This document shows, one piece after another, positions 34,950 to 43,912 of a stretch of 64,000 nt of DNA. The first letter of the stretch is position 1. Every line of letters begins with the position of its first letter. This DNA is from Roseovarius sp. ZX-A-9. Its GTDB lineage: Bacteria; Pseudomonadota; Alphaproteobacteria; Rhodobacterales; Rhodobacteraceae. The stretch covers positions 143,822 to 207,821 of the forward strand of contig NZ_JAPWHW010000007.1 in the NCBI RefSeq assembly GCF_028369135.1, read 5' to 3'. The notes beneath the pieces were generated by a model. That model was not told the DNA's origin. It did not search any database and was given only the letters and a program-made list of their open reading frames with translations. Made by a program: the position numbers and the translations under genes.

Positions 34950-35204
34950 TCTGGTGCAGCCTTCTGTGGAATATACCTTGTCGCGCCATGATGCGCTCGG
35001 GGTTAATACTTACGGGGGAGAATTGACAGAACATTTCAGAGCGCAGTTTTGTCCGCCTCGCGGGCATTCGAGGGGCTGGACGCACAGCGCCGTTCGCTCG
35101 TCTGTGGCAACACTTCCGGTAAGGGGCTTGGCATAGGCCCGTGCGCTCTCAATGGTGCGGGCGCTTCGCATATGATCCGTGCCCTGGAGCAAATGCGAAG
35201 CGCT

Positions 35205-36491
35205 TTAGATATCGAAACGGTCCCGCAACCGGTAGACCATCACGGATGGGGCCAGGAACCACGGATTGCCGGTATAGAAGGGCCGCGTCGGAAACGGGAT
35301 CTTCCCGAAGGCCGTTTCGCCTGCCGGATCATCCGCCGCCTGCAGGCCGATCTTCATGCCCAAATAGCTGGCCATGCCCACGCCCGACCCGCAATAGCCC
35401 ATCGCGTAGAACAGGCCATCATCCTGCCCGCAATGCATCAGCGTGTCGAAGGTGTAACCGACATAGCCCGACCACGAGTGGCTGATTTTCACGGCCTCCA
35501 GTTCGGGGAACAGCGCAACCATCATGGCCTTCAGACGCGGGCCGGTGACCACCGGGTTCATCTCTTTCAGCGAGACACGCCCCCCGAACAGGATGCGCTT
35601 GCGGTCGGGTGAAGGGCGGTAATAGACCACCAGCTTGCGGGTGTCCGACAGCACGCGGTTCGTGGGGACCAGCCGGTCCATCACCTCTTTTGGCAATTCC
35701 TCGGTCGCGATGATGTAGGACCCGATGGGAATGACCCGGCGCTGGTGCCACGGGGTCAACCCGCTGGAGTAGCCGTTGGTGGCGACGATCACCCGGCGCG
35801 CCATGACCACACCACGCGCGGTGCTCACCCGAAATCCGGGAGCCTGCCGGTCGATCCCGGTCACCCGGCAGTGCGAGATCATCTGCGCACCGGCGGCACG
35901 CACTACATCGCGAAGGCCCTTGTGGTAGAGCGCGGGATGCACGCTGGCGTGTTTGGGAAAGACGATACCGCCGTGATAGGCGTCGGTGCCCAGTTCTGCG
36001 TGCTGCTCGGCGCGCGGCACCAAGAAGGCTTCGGTGTCTATCCCGTCGCCGAGGGTGGCCACGTAAGAGGCCAGTTTGTCATATTGCCTGGCGGTGTGGG
36101 CGCCGTGGAACCGGCCCGGCACGTTCAGATGGCAATCGATACCTTCCTCGGTGATGAAGGATTGCAGATAGTCGAGCGAGCCTTGCGCATCGCGGATGAT
36201 CCCGCGCGCCAGTTGCTCACCATATTTCCGCTTCAGCGCTGCAAAGTCCGGCTTGATCGAGGTCGAGACCTGCCCGCCATTGCGGCTGCTGGCGCCATAT
36301 CCCAGCGCTTCGGCCTCCAGCACCAATGTGCTGCGCCCGGCCCGCGCGGTGCGCAGCGCCGCATGCAGCCCGGTATAGCCCGACCCGATGACCAAAACAT
36401 CGACGGATCTGGGCAATTCCGCGTCCCGCGCATCCTCGGGCGGGGCGGCCTCCCACCAATAGGGCTGGTCCTTGAAATCATCCGTGAACAT
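35205..36491 (-). CDS. FAD-dependent amine oxidase (gamma-glutamylputrescine oxidase-like, PuuB/OrdL)
   Basis: A 428-residue DAO-superfamily enzyme with the FAD motif VIGSGYTGLHAALRTA (about residues 34-49) and the GASSRNGGQ segment near 68-76, as in gamma-glutamylputrescine oxidoreductases. The chosen ATG (36489-36491) follows AGAGG; an upstream ATG at 36524 also exists. It overlaps the GMC gene by 14 bases and ends the system-3 operon. It may oxidise a polyamine derivative brought in by the importer. Confidence 0.88.
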   Translation of the reverse strand: MFTDDFKDQPYWWEAAPPEDARDAELPRSVDVLVIGSGYTGLHAALRTARAGRSTLVLEAEALGYGASSRNGGQVSTSIKPDFAALKRKYGEQLARGIIRDAQGSLDYLQSFITEEGIDCHLNVPGRFHGAHTARQYDKLASYVATLGDGIDTEAFLVPRAEQHAELGTDAYHGGIVFPKHASVHPALYHKGLRDVVRAAGAQMISHCRVTGIDRQAPGFRVSTARGVVMARRVIVATNGYSSGLTPWHQRRVIPIGSYIIATEELPKEVMDRLVPTNRVLSDTRKLVVYYRPSPDRKRILFGGRVSLKEMNPVVTGPRLKAMMVALFPELEAVKISHSWSGYVGYTFDTLMHCGQDDGLFYAMGYCGSGVGMASYLGMKIGLQAADDPAGETAFGKIPFPTRPFYTGNPWFLAPSVMVYRLRDRFDI

Positions 36492-38124
36492 GGCGCGCCT
36501 CTGCATGGTTTCGTGCATCTTCAAGGATCATGTCCGCCCCCTTTTCGCCCACCATGATCGTGGGCGCGTTGGTGTTGCCGGAGGTGAGCGTCGGAAAGAC
36601 CGATGCATCCACCACTCGCAGCCCCTGCAATCCGTAAACCCGCAGGCGGGCATCGACAACATCCACGCGCGGGTCCGGCCCCATCCGGCAGGTGCTGACA
36701 GGGTGAAAGACGGTGCCCGCCCGCGCGCGCACATCGGCGGCAAGCGCCTCGTCGCTTTCGACCTCCGGCCCCGGTGCGATCTCGGCCTCGATGATATCGG
36801 CCAACGCGGGGGCCGCGGCCAGCTTGCGGATAAAGCGCAGCCCCTCGACCTGTTCCTGCATGTCGAACTCGGTGCTGAGGTAGTTGGGGTGGATCGCAGG
36901 CGGCTTGAACGGATCGGGGGACGCGATCTCGATATGTCCGCGGCTCGTGGGCCGGGTCGGTTGCGTGCCGATCAGGAAGCCGGGAAAGGGATCGGGATTC
37001 ATCAACGGCCGTTTGCCCGGTGGTGCCTTGGTGTAGCTGACCGGAGAGAAGAAAAGCTGCATGTTGGGCCGGGTCAGACCGGGGCGGGTGCGTACGAACC
37101 CGCCTCCCTGATTGACCCCCAGCGACAGCGGCCCGCCGCGCGTCAACACATAGCGTAGCCCCTGCCAGAGCTTGCCATGCCAGCTGTGCAACTGGTTGTT
37201 CAGTGTGGGTCGCTTGCTGCGATAAAGGAAATCCATGCCCAGATGGTCCTGCAGGTGCTGGCCGACGCCGGGCGTGTCCTGCACCACATCCAACCCGTGC
37301 TCGCGCAAGAGCGCCCCCGGCCCCACCCCTGACAGCTGCAACAGTTGTGGCGAGTTTACCGCCCCTGCCGACACGATCACCTCGCGGGCGGCCATCGCGC
37401 GGCGGGTCTTACCGTTCTGGCGGTACTCGACGCCTATGGCGCGGGTGCCCTCGAAGATGAGCCGCGTTGCCATCGCCCGCCGTTCTATCCGCAGGTTGGC
37501 CCGCCCGCGTGCTGGCCGGATATAGGCCCGCGCGGTGCTCATCCGCATCCCATCCTTGGCGGTGTTCTGGTAGGTGCCGATGCCTTCCTGCCGCGCGCCG
37601 TTGAAGTCGGGGTTGTGCGGCACCTGTATCTGCTCGCCCGCGCGGATGAACTCCTGACAGAGCGGGTGCAGATAGCGGTCCATCGTGGCCACATGCAACG
37701 GTCCCTCGCCGCCGCGCCACGTATCCGCGCCCCGGTCGTTGGTCTCGGATTTGCGGAAATAGGGCAGCACGTCATCCCAGCCCCAGCCGGGATTGCCCAT
37801 CGCCTTCCAGTCCTCGAAATCCTCTGGCTGGCCCCGCACATAGACCATCGCGTTGATCGAACTGGAGCCGCCCATCACCTTGCCGCGCGGCCAATAGGAC
37901 ACGCGCCCGTTCAGCCCGGCATCGGGCTGGCTCTGGTACATCCAGTTGACCGACTTGCGATAGAAGGTCTTGCCGTAGCCAATCGGCATCCAGATCCACA
38001 AGCTGGCATCAGAGCCGCCCGCCTCCAGCAACAGCACGCGGTGCTTGCCGTCCGCGCTCAGCCGGTTGGCCAGCACACAGCCCGCCGACCCTGCGCCGAC
38101 GATGACGAAATCATACTCTGCCAT
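36478..38124 (-). CDS. GMC-family FAD alcohol/choline dehydrogenase
   Basis: The 548-residue flavoenzyme has the N-terminal GAGSAGCVLANRL motif, the GMC signature GGSSSINAMVYVRGQ (about residues 84-98), the C-terminal catalytic His in VFHPVSTCRMG, and Asn in GNTNAPTIM. It resembles choline dehydrogenase (BetA) and AlkJ-type alcohol dehydrogenases. Co-transcription with a Pot-type importer and a PuuB-like oxidase suggests an amino-alcohol or quaternary-amine substrate; BetA identity itself is unproven. Confidence 0.9.
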   Translation of the reverse strand: MAEYDFVIVGAGSAGCVLANRLSADGKHRVLLLEAGGSDASLWIWMPIGYGKTFYRKSVNWMYQSQPDAGLNGRVSYWPRGKVMGGSSSINAMVYVRGQPEDFEDWKAMGNPGWGWDDVLPYFRKSETNDRGADTWRGGEGPLHVATMDRYLHPLCQEFIRAGEQIQVPHNPDFNGARQEGIGTYQNTAKDGMRMSTARAYIRPARGRANLRIERRAMATRLIFEGTRAIGVEYRQNGKTRRAMAAREVIVSAGAVNSPQLLQLSGVGPGALLREHGLDVVQDTPGVGQHLQDHLGMDFLYRSKRPTLNNQLHSWHGKLWQGLRYVLTRGGPLSLGVNQGGGFVRTRPGLTRPNMQLFFSPVSYTKAPPGKRPLMNPDPFPGFLIGTQPTRPTSRGHIEIASPDPFKPPAIHPNYLSTEFDMQEQVEGLRFIRKLAAAPALADIIEAEIAPGPEVESDEALAADVRARAGTVFHPVSTCRMGPDPRVDVVDARLRVYGLQGLRVVDASVFPTLTSGNTNAPTIMVGEKGADMILEDARNHAEARHVHG

Positions 38125-38136
38125 GCTGCGCCCGCC

Positions 38137-38997
38137 TCAGCCGCCGGATTTGTCGCGCTGAATCACGACGCTGATCAGCGCCAGAAGGCCAGACCCGACA
38201 ATCAGGAAGAACGAAACAGCGTTCAGCACCGGGGTAGAGCCGACCTTGGCCATGCGGTCATACATCGTGATGGTCAGCGGCGATTCCGACCCGACCAGAA
38301 AGAGCGTGGTGTTGAAGTTCTCGAAGCTCACAAGGAAGGCCACGATGCCCGCCGCGATCATTGCCGGCCGCAGGAAGGGAAGCGTGACCGTGCGCAAAAC
38401 TTGCGCGCGCGTGGCCCCGAGGTTCAGCGCCGCCTCTTCCATCGTGTAGTCGAATTTCTTCAGCCGCGCCGTGATCACCAGCGACGTGATCGTGGTGATG
38501 AACGAAAACTGCCCCAGCACCACCAGCAGGATACCGGGTCGCAGGAATTCCAGCTCGATGTTGAGTTTGTCCTCCACCCCGTTGGCAATGTTGCTGGCCA
38601 TGACCAGAATGGAAATCCCGAGGATGACCCCCGGAATGACCAGCGGCAGGATCATCAGGATGTAGAAGAAATTCTTGCCCGGAAAGTTTCCACGCACGAA
38701 GAGGAACGCGTTGGTCGTGCCGACAAAGACCGACAGGAACGACACCATCGCGCCGATCACTGCGGAATAGTACAGCCCGCGCAGCAACCGGCGGTCATGG
38801 AACATGCCCAGCTTTGGCTCGGTGTCGTTGAAGAACCAGTCCAGCGTGAAACCCTGCCACGGCAAGGCAGGGAACAGGGAATCGTTGAACGCAAAGGTCC
38901 CCGCCGCCACCAGAGGTGCCGCAAGAAAGATGAAGAACGCGATCACATAGGCGCGGTAGCCGATGAGGAGCGCTTTGTTCTGGGTTGCAACTGCCAT
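38137..38997 (-). CDS. ABC transporter permease (PotC family), system 3
   Basis: A 286-residue permease with six predicted helices and the EAA loop EEAALNLGATRAQVLRTVTLP near residue 180. It lies 12 bases upstream of the GMC gene on the same transcript. Confidence 0.93.
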   Translation of the reverse strand: MAVATQNKALLIGYRAYVIAFFIFLAAPLVAAGTFAFNDSLFPALPWQGFTLDWFFNDTEPKLGMFHDRRLLRGLYYSAVIGAMVSFLSVFVGTTNAFLFVRGNFPGKNFFYILMILPLVIPGVILGISILVMASNIANGVEDKLNIELEFLRPGILLVVLGQFSFITTITSLVITARLKKFDYTMEEAALNLGATRAQVLRTVTLPFLRPAMIAAGIVAFLVSFENFNTTLFLVGSESPLTITMYDRMAKVGSTPVLNAVSFFLIVGSGLLALISVVIQRDKSGG

Positions 38998-39012
38998 TTC
39001 TCTGCCCTCCCT

Positions 39013-39879
39013 TCAGCTTTTCGCGACTGTGTTGGCCAGCGTCTGACCTGTCAGTTTCAGACCCAGCCACACCACCAGCGACGTGAATGCCAAGAGCAGG
39101 AAGCCAAAGGCCGCGCCGCTCTCCCAGTTGAACCGGGTGATGAACTGGTCATAGATCTGCTCGGTGAACCAGCTGGAGTTTTTCCCGCCCAGCAGGATCG
39201 GTGTCAGGTAACTGCCTGCCGTCATCATGAAAACGACGATGCAGCCCGAGACGATCCCCGGCATGGCGTAGGGCAGGATGATCTTGCGCAGCACAGTAAA
39301 GCCGCTGCCGCCCAGATTGTAGCCTGCCTCGATCATGTCGTCGCCCATCCCGTCCAGCGTCGACACGAGCGGCACGATCATGAACAGGATCACTGTATAG
39401 ACCAAGCCAATGATCACGGTGATATCGTTATAGAGAAACTCGATGGGCTGGCTGATCAGCCCGATATCTTGCAGGAAACTCGACACGACGCCGGTTTCGC
39501 GCAGCAGCAGGATCCAGCCGAAGGCGCGGATCAGGTCGCTGACCCAAAGCGGAATGAGGCAGAGCAGAAAAAGCGCACCGCGCGAGCGTTTGCCCGCAAT
39601 CTTGGCAATGTAATAGGCGATGGGAAAGCCAATCAGCAGCGCCAGAATAGTGACCAGAATCGACATCGACCCGGTGCGCAGCAGCGTGTTCCAGTAGATC
39701 GGCTCCTGAATGAAATCGATGTAGTTGCCAAAGCCGAATTCGTAGACACGCGGCGCGACCTTCTCGCGCAATGACAACGCGACGATGCCGATATGCGGCA
39801 GGATGATCAGCAAGAGCAGCCAGAGCGCGAAAGGCGCAAAAAGCAGGATCAGCGAGAGACGTTTGATATCGCTTTGCAT
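39013..39879 (-). CDS. ABC transporter permease (PotB family), system 3
   Basis: A 288-residue permease with six helices and the EAA-type loop EAGYNLGGSGFTVLRKIILP near residue 190. It begins 8 bases after the ATPase stop and is followed by its PotC partner. Confidence 0.93.
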   Translation of the reverse strand: MQSDIKRLSLILLFAPFALWLLLLIILPHIGIVALSLREKVAPRVYEFGFGNYIDFIQEPIYWNTLLRTGSMSILVTILALLIGFPIAYYIAKIAGKRSRGALFLLCLIPLWVSDLIRAFGWILLLRETGVVSSFLQDIGLISQPIEFLYNDITVIIGLVYTVILFMIVPLVSTLDGMGDDMIEAGYNLGGSGFTVLRKIILPYAMPGIVSGCIVVFMMTAGSYLTPILLGGKNSSWFTEQIYDQFITRFNWESGAAFGFLLLAFTSLVVWLGLKLTGQTLANTVAKS

Positions 39880-39887
39880 ATCCTACC

Positions 39888-41000
39888 TCACACCGCGAAA
39901 CACATTGTCTGCTGCGCCGACCAACTGAGGCGCACCGCATCGCGGGCGCGCAGATCCTCGGGCCCACCGGTCACGACCACATCGGCCTCGATCAGCTCGG
40001 CGCTGGGGCCGCGCACCAGCACCCGGCTGTTGGCCCCGTTGAAGAGGACGGAATCGACCGTGCCTGTCAGAGTGTTGTCCGCATTATCTGCGGCGCCGTC
40101 CTTTTTGGCGGAAATGAATTCGGGGCGCACGAAAATCTCGACCGCCTGGCCAGCACTCAGCGCCTCGCCCTCGCGGCGTTTGCAGATCATCGTCAGGCCA
40201 GCATCGGTTTCGACGCGGGCACTGTCGGATTTGACCTCGGCCACCTTTCCTTTCCAGCGGTTCGAGTCGCCCACGAAACCGGCGACGAAGCTGGTGGTCG
40301 GATTGTGATAGAGCGCCTCTGGCCGCCCGATCTGCTCGAACCGGCCATTGTTCATGATTGCCACGTGATCGGACATCACCAATGCCTCTGACTGGTCATG
40401 GGTGATGTAGACGAACGTGGTATTGAACTGGTGCTGCAGCAGCTTCAACTCGATCTTCATCGCTTCGCGCAGCTTCAGGTCCAGCGCGCCCAACGGTTCG
40501 TCCAGCAACAGCACATCGGGGTCCAGAACCATGCAACGCGCGATCGCGATCCGCTGTTTCTGGCCGCCCGAAAGCTGGTGAATCTCGCGCGTGGCCACAT
40601 CGGGCAGCGCGATCCGCTCCAGCACGTTACGCACTTTGGGCTCAATCTCGGATTTGGGGGTGCCCGCACAGCGCAGACCGTAGGCGATATTGTCGTAGAC
40701 ATTCATCATCGGGAAGAGCGCCAGGTGCTGAAACACCATCTTCACGTTGCGCTTGTTCGGCGGCACATCCAGAACCGAACGGCCCTTGATCCGAATGTCA
40801 CCGCTGGTGGGTTTCTCGAACCCGGCGATCATGCGCATCAGCGTGGTCTTGCCGCAGCCCGATGGCCCGAGGATCGAAAAGAACGATCCGGACGGGATGA
40901 CGAACGACACGTCCTCGACCGCGCGAACCGATCCGAAATCCTTGGTGATATTGGTGCATTCCAGATCGTAGGCAGCTTGGTCGTTCATGGGGGAGTCCAT
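39888..41000 (-). CDS. Polyamine-type ABC transporter ATP-binding protein (PotA family), system 3
   Basis: The 370-residue ATPase has Walker A GPSGCGKT at 45-52, LSGGQ at 143-147, Walker B ending LLDE at 163-168 and a TOBE domain. Two in-frame ATGs (41000 and 40988) are close together and neither has a clear ribosome site. The preceding hairpin (41021-41049) suggests regulated read-through from the binding-protein gene. Confidence 0.95.
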   Translation of the reverse strand: MDSPMNDQAAYDLECTNITKDFGSVRAVEDVSFVIPSGSFFSILGPSGCGKTTLMRMIAGFEKPTSGDIRIKGRSVLDVPPNKRNVKMVFQHLALFPMMNVYDNIAYGLRCAGTPKSEIEPKVRNVLERIALPDVATREIHQLSGGQKQRIAIARCMVLDPDVLLLDEPLGALDLKLREAMKIELKLLQHQFNTTFVYITHDQSEALVMSDHVAIMNNGRFEQIGRPEALYHNPTTSFVAGFVGDSNRWKGKVAEVKSDSARVETDAGLTMICKRREGEALSAGQAVEIFVRPEFISAKKDGAADNADNTLTGTVDSVLFNGANSRVLVRGPSAELIEADVVVTGGPEDLRARDAVRLSWSAQQTMCFAV

Positions 41001-41014
41001 CTTGGGTTATTGAA

Positions 41015-41049
41015 AAAGTCGGGGCGGCGTGCACGTGGCCCGCCGCCCC
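41015..41049 (-). terminator. Intrinsic-terminator-like hairpin after binding-protein gene 3
   Basis: Arms GGGGCGGCG (41021-41029) and CGCCGCCCC (41041-41049) form a perfect 9-bp stem. On the minus strand it is followed by GACTTTTTC. It lies between the binding-protein gene and the ATPase gene, so it likely acts as a leaky attenuator rather than the operon end. Confidence 0.65.
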
Positions 41050-41065
41050 AAAGGATCGGATCAGA

Positions 41066-42145
41066 TCATTCGCTGCCAGTGGCGGCTTTGATTTTTTCCA
41101 GCGTCTTGCCTTCCATGTCCTCAACACCCGGCGGGATGTTGGCGAAGAACTTCAGGTTGTCGATATCCGCGTCGGTGAATGCGGCGTTCACGGCAGCCTT
41201 CTTGTCCTCGGGCAGCAGGTCCTTGGCACCTTTTACCGATGCGATTGCGCCGGTGCTGTTGGACATGATCGTGACGTTTTCAGGCTCCAGCACGAAGTTG
41301 ATCCACTTGTAGGCGGCATCGTCGGCCTTGCCCTTGCGCGGCAATGCAAAGGTGTCGATCCACGCCAATGCACCGGTTTCTGGCGGCACGAACACGATAT
41401 CTGGGTTTTGCGCGAACAGTTTGTACGCGGTGCTGTCCCATGTCTCGGATGCGACGATTTCGCCTGACAGCATCATGGCAGAGAGGTCATCGCCGCCCTT
41501 CCAGTACGCCTTGATGTTCGACTTGCACTCGATCAGCTTTTCCGCGACCTCGTCGAGGATCTTCTGATATTCGTCTAGGTCGGAATAGGCTGCAAACGGA
41601 TCTTTGCCCATGGCAAAGGCCGTGCCCAGCAGGATTGTCCGCTTGAGCCGCATCGAGGTCTTGCCCTGATACGCGGGATCGCACAGGTCATCCCAGCCGT
41701 TGACGTCGGGCGCCAGCGCCTTGTTCTTCATCAAACCGGACGTGCCCCACTGGTGCGGCACGGCATAGACTTCGCCGTCGATGGTGGTATTGGCCTTCAC
41801 CCCGTTGAGCAGTGATTCGCTCATCGCTTCGGTGTTGATCTTGCTCAGATCCATCGGCTTGTAGATGTCATATTCCATCTGGGCGGAATAGATGCGGTCA
41901 TGGCTTGGTTGCGCGAGGTCGAAACCGGCACCGCCGGTGGCGCGCAGCTTGGCAATCATTTCCTCGTTGTTGGAAAAGGTTACCTCAACCTCGATGTCGG
42001 GATACCTCTCTTCGAATTTTTGGATCAATTCCTCGGGGGCGTAAGAACCCCATGTCAGAAGCCGCAGCGTCTCGGCCGAGCCGACCGAAGCCGTCCCCAG
42101 CATCAACGCGGCTATCAGCCCCGTGGTTTTCAATGTTTTGATCAT
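41066..42145 (-). CDS. Periplasmic polyamine-type substrate-binding protein (PotD-like), system 3
   Basis: A 359-residue receptor. I chose the ATG at 42143-42145 behind AAAGGGAGA; it starts a Sec signal (MIKTLKTTGLIAALMLGTASVGSA). The mature protein begins with LRLLTWGSYAPEELIQKFEERY, a typical PotD/PotF opening. It is the first gene of the system-3 operon. A putrescine/spermidine-like ligand fits the PuuB-like enzyme downstream. Confidence 0.93.
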   Translation of the reverse strand: MIKTLKTTGLIAALMLGTASVGSAETLRLLTWGSYAPEELIQKFEERYPDIEVEVTFSNNEEMIAKLRATGGAGFDLAQPSHDRIYSAQMEYDIYKPMDLSKINTEAMSESLLNGVKANTTIDGEVYAVPHQWGTSGLMKNKALAPDVNGWDDLCDPAYQGKTSMRLKRTILLGTAFAMGKDPFAAYSDLDEYQKILDEVAEKLIECKSNIKAYWKGGDDLSAMMLSGEIVASETWDSTAYKLFAQNPDIVFVPPETGALAWIDTFALPRKGKADDAAYKWINFVLEPENVTIMSNSTGAIASVKGAKDLLPEDKKAAVNAAFTDADIDNLKFFANIPPGVEDMEGKTLEKIKAATGSE

Positions 42146-42262
42146 TCCATTCTCCCTTTTACACGTCGTTAACACGCCGTTCTTTTGGTCAAATTACCGC
42201 CAAAGCTTAGGCGTTGATTGGTCTGCCGCTCATATCCATTGTGGAAAATTACGCAGACCAAT

Positions 42263-43744
42263 TCAATCCCGCAATGCGGACAGTTCGCGCAGCACCTTCA
42301 TACCTGTCCGTATGTCGTCCGGGCAAGTGCTGCCAAAGCCCAGTACCAGCCCATTGTAACCGAGAGGCGACAGCGCGTAACGACTAATCGGCACGACCGT
42401 CACACCCGCGCTGCGCGCCTCATTGATGAGCGCATCCACGTCCACGCTGGCGTCCAGCAGGGCGGTGGTATGAAAACCGCTGGTCGTCGGCTGCACCTTT
42501 ACCGTATCCGGCAGCAACGCCGTCTCTTCGATGAGCGTCTGGTAGCGCGCCCTGTAGAGACGCCGCATGATTCGGATATGGGTGGCGAACTGCCCCTCGT
42601 CCATGAAATCGGCAACACTGGCCTGGGTCGCGGTGGGTGGCGTGCTGATCCAACTGGCAAAGAGGCGATCGAACGCAGTGACGAGGTTGCGCGGGACCAG
42701 CACGAATCCCAGCCGCAGCGAGGGGAACATGGTCTTGGAGAAGGTGCCGACATAAAGAACGCGGTCCTGGGTATCGATGCTCTTGAGCGGGGGCATCGGG
42801 CGGTCGCCGTAGTAAAATTCGCCGTCATAGTCGTCTTCGATGATCAGGGCCTGCGCGGCATTCGCCGCCTCCAGTAGCTCCAGTCGCCGCGCCAGCGACA
42901 TGACGTGCCCCAGTGGTTGCTGGTGTGACGGGGTCACGAAAGCCAGCCGGAAATGCGGTGCCTTGGCGCGCCCCTCTTCGACGACAAGCCCATCTTCGTC
43001 AATGTTTACAGGCACAAGCTCGGCCCCTGCCGCGATCAGCGCGTTACGGGCGCCGGTCGCGCCCGGGTTTTCATACCAGACCCTGTCGCCGGGATTGAGC
43101 AGCACCCGGCCAATCAGGGAAAAGGCCTGTTGCGCGCCGCCCGTGACGAAAATCTGGTCCGGGTCACATTTGATTCCGCGGGTGGCATTGAGGTGGCTGG
43201 CAATCGCGCGGCGCAGGCCGGGATGGCCCGCAGGCGGTCCGTAGCCCATCACTGTCGCCCGGTCGTCGCGCAGATGCCGCGCCGAGATTCGCGCCCAATG
43301 CGCGATGGGGAAGGCATCGAGCGCGGGCAGTGCCGTCACGAATGCCCCGGCGCTGTGCGGCAGCCATTCGCGCGGCGCATAGGCTTCGAACGCGTGGTCG
43401 ATGGTGTGCGAAAGACGCGGTGCGGCGGCTGGCACGCCGGGCGATTTCACCACCGGCGGCGCCGGGCGCTGATGTTCCAGAATGTCGCTGACAAAGGTGC
43501 CGGAGCCCACGCGCGAGACCAGCATTCCCTCGGCCACCAGCCGTTCGACTGCGTCGATCACCGTGGTGCGCGACACGCCGATTTCGCGGGCCAGAATGCG
43601 GCTGGCTGGCAGCCGGTCCCCCGCCCCCAGCCCACCTGACAGGATGATGTCGCGCAGCGCGAGATAGAGCTGCACGCTGACTTTTCTGGTGGCGCTGCGG
43701 TCGATGAGAATCGACGACAAGAGCGCCCCGGCCTGTTGCTTCAT
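42263..43744 (-). CDS. MocR/PdxR-type regulator (GntR winged helix fused to aminotransferase domain)
   Basis: The 493-residue protein has an N-terminal GntR winged helix (residues about 15-80, with REIGVSRTTVIDAVERLVAEG) and a fold-type I aminotransferase-like domain with the likely PLP lysine in VGTFSKTMFPSLRLGF (about residue 325). MocR regulators sense PLP or PLP-amine adducts and often control amine, taurine, GABA or vitamin B6 genes. It sits between the system-3 operon and an enolase-superfamily gene, with repeat operators just upstream. Confidence 0.93.
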   Translation of the reverse strand: MKQQAGALLSSILIDRSATRKVSVQLYLALRDIILSGGLGAGDRLPASRILAREIGVSRTTVIDAVERLVAEGMLVSRVGSGTFVSDILEHQRPAPPVVKSPGVPAAAPRLSHTIDHAFEAYAPREWLPHSAGAFVTALPALDAFPIAHWARISARHLRDDRATVMGYGPPAGHPGLRRAIASHLNATRGIKCDPDQIFVTGGAQQAFSLIGRVLLNPGDRVWYENPGATGARNALIAAGAELVPVNIDEDGLVVEEGRAKAPHFRLAFVTPSHQQPLGHVMSLARRLELLEAANAAQALIIEDDYDGEFYYGDRPMPPLKSIDTQDRVLYVGTFSKTMFPSLRLGFVLVPRNLVTAFDRLFASWISTPPTATQASVADFMDEGQFATHIRIMRRLYRARYQTLIEETALLPDTVKVQPTTSGFHTTALLDASVDVDALINEARSAGVTVVPISRYALSPLGYNGLVLGFGSTCPDDIRTGMKVLRELSALRD

Positions 43745-43770
43745 CGCGGGTCTGGTTGCCTCCGTCGAAA

Positions 43771-43819
43771 AAATTGGCCTGACAAATTGGCCATAGTGGA
43801 CCTATTCTAGGGTCCAATT
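43771..43819. promoter_or_regulatory. Repeated AATTGG elements, probable MocR operator
   Basis: AAATTGGCC occurs as a direct repeat at 43771-43779 and 43784-43792, 13 bp apart. A related inverted copy, GGTCCAATT, is at 43811-43819, and TGGACC/GGTCCA form a local palindrome (43797-43816). MocR proteins commonly bind direct repeats. The cluster lies 27-75 bases upstream of the mocR start. Confidence 0.6.
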
Positions 43820-43912
43820 CTGCCTATGGTCAATGTCAGTATCACGTCGGTATCGCGTCGGTATTGCACCGGTCCGATTCACCGTCAGCCTCTTATTCGC
43901 GCCGGAAATCCC

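Noticed and set aside
35205..36524. Choline-to-betaine (bet) operon interpretation of system 3
   Set aside because: A GMC oxidoreductase is present, but there is no betaine aldehyde dehydrogenase or BetI next to it, and the PuuB-like oxidase points to amines. The substrate is left open.
37345..39774. 809-codon open frame on the plus strand
   Set aside because: It lies entirely opposite the GMC and permease genes, is full of His, Arg and Gln runs and has no recognisable domain. It is a high-GC antisense shadow. The same applies to 645-1994, 29838-31574 and 61051-62769.
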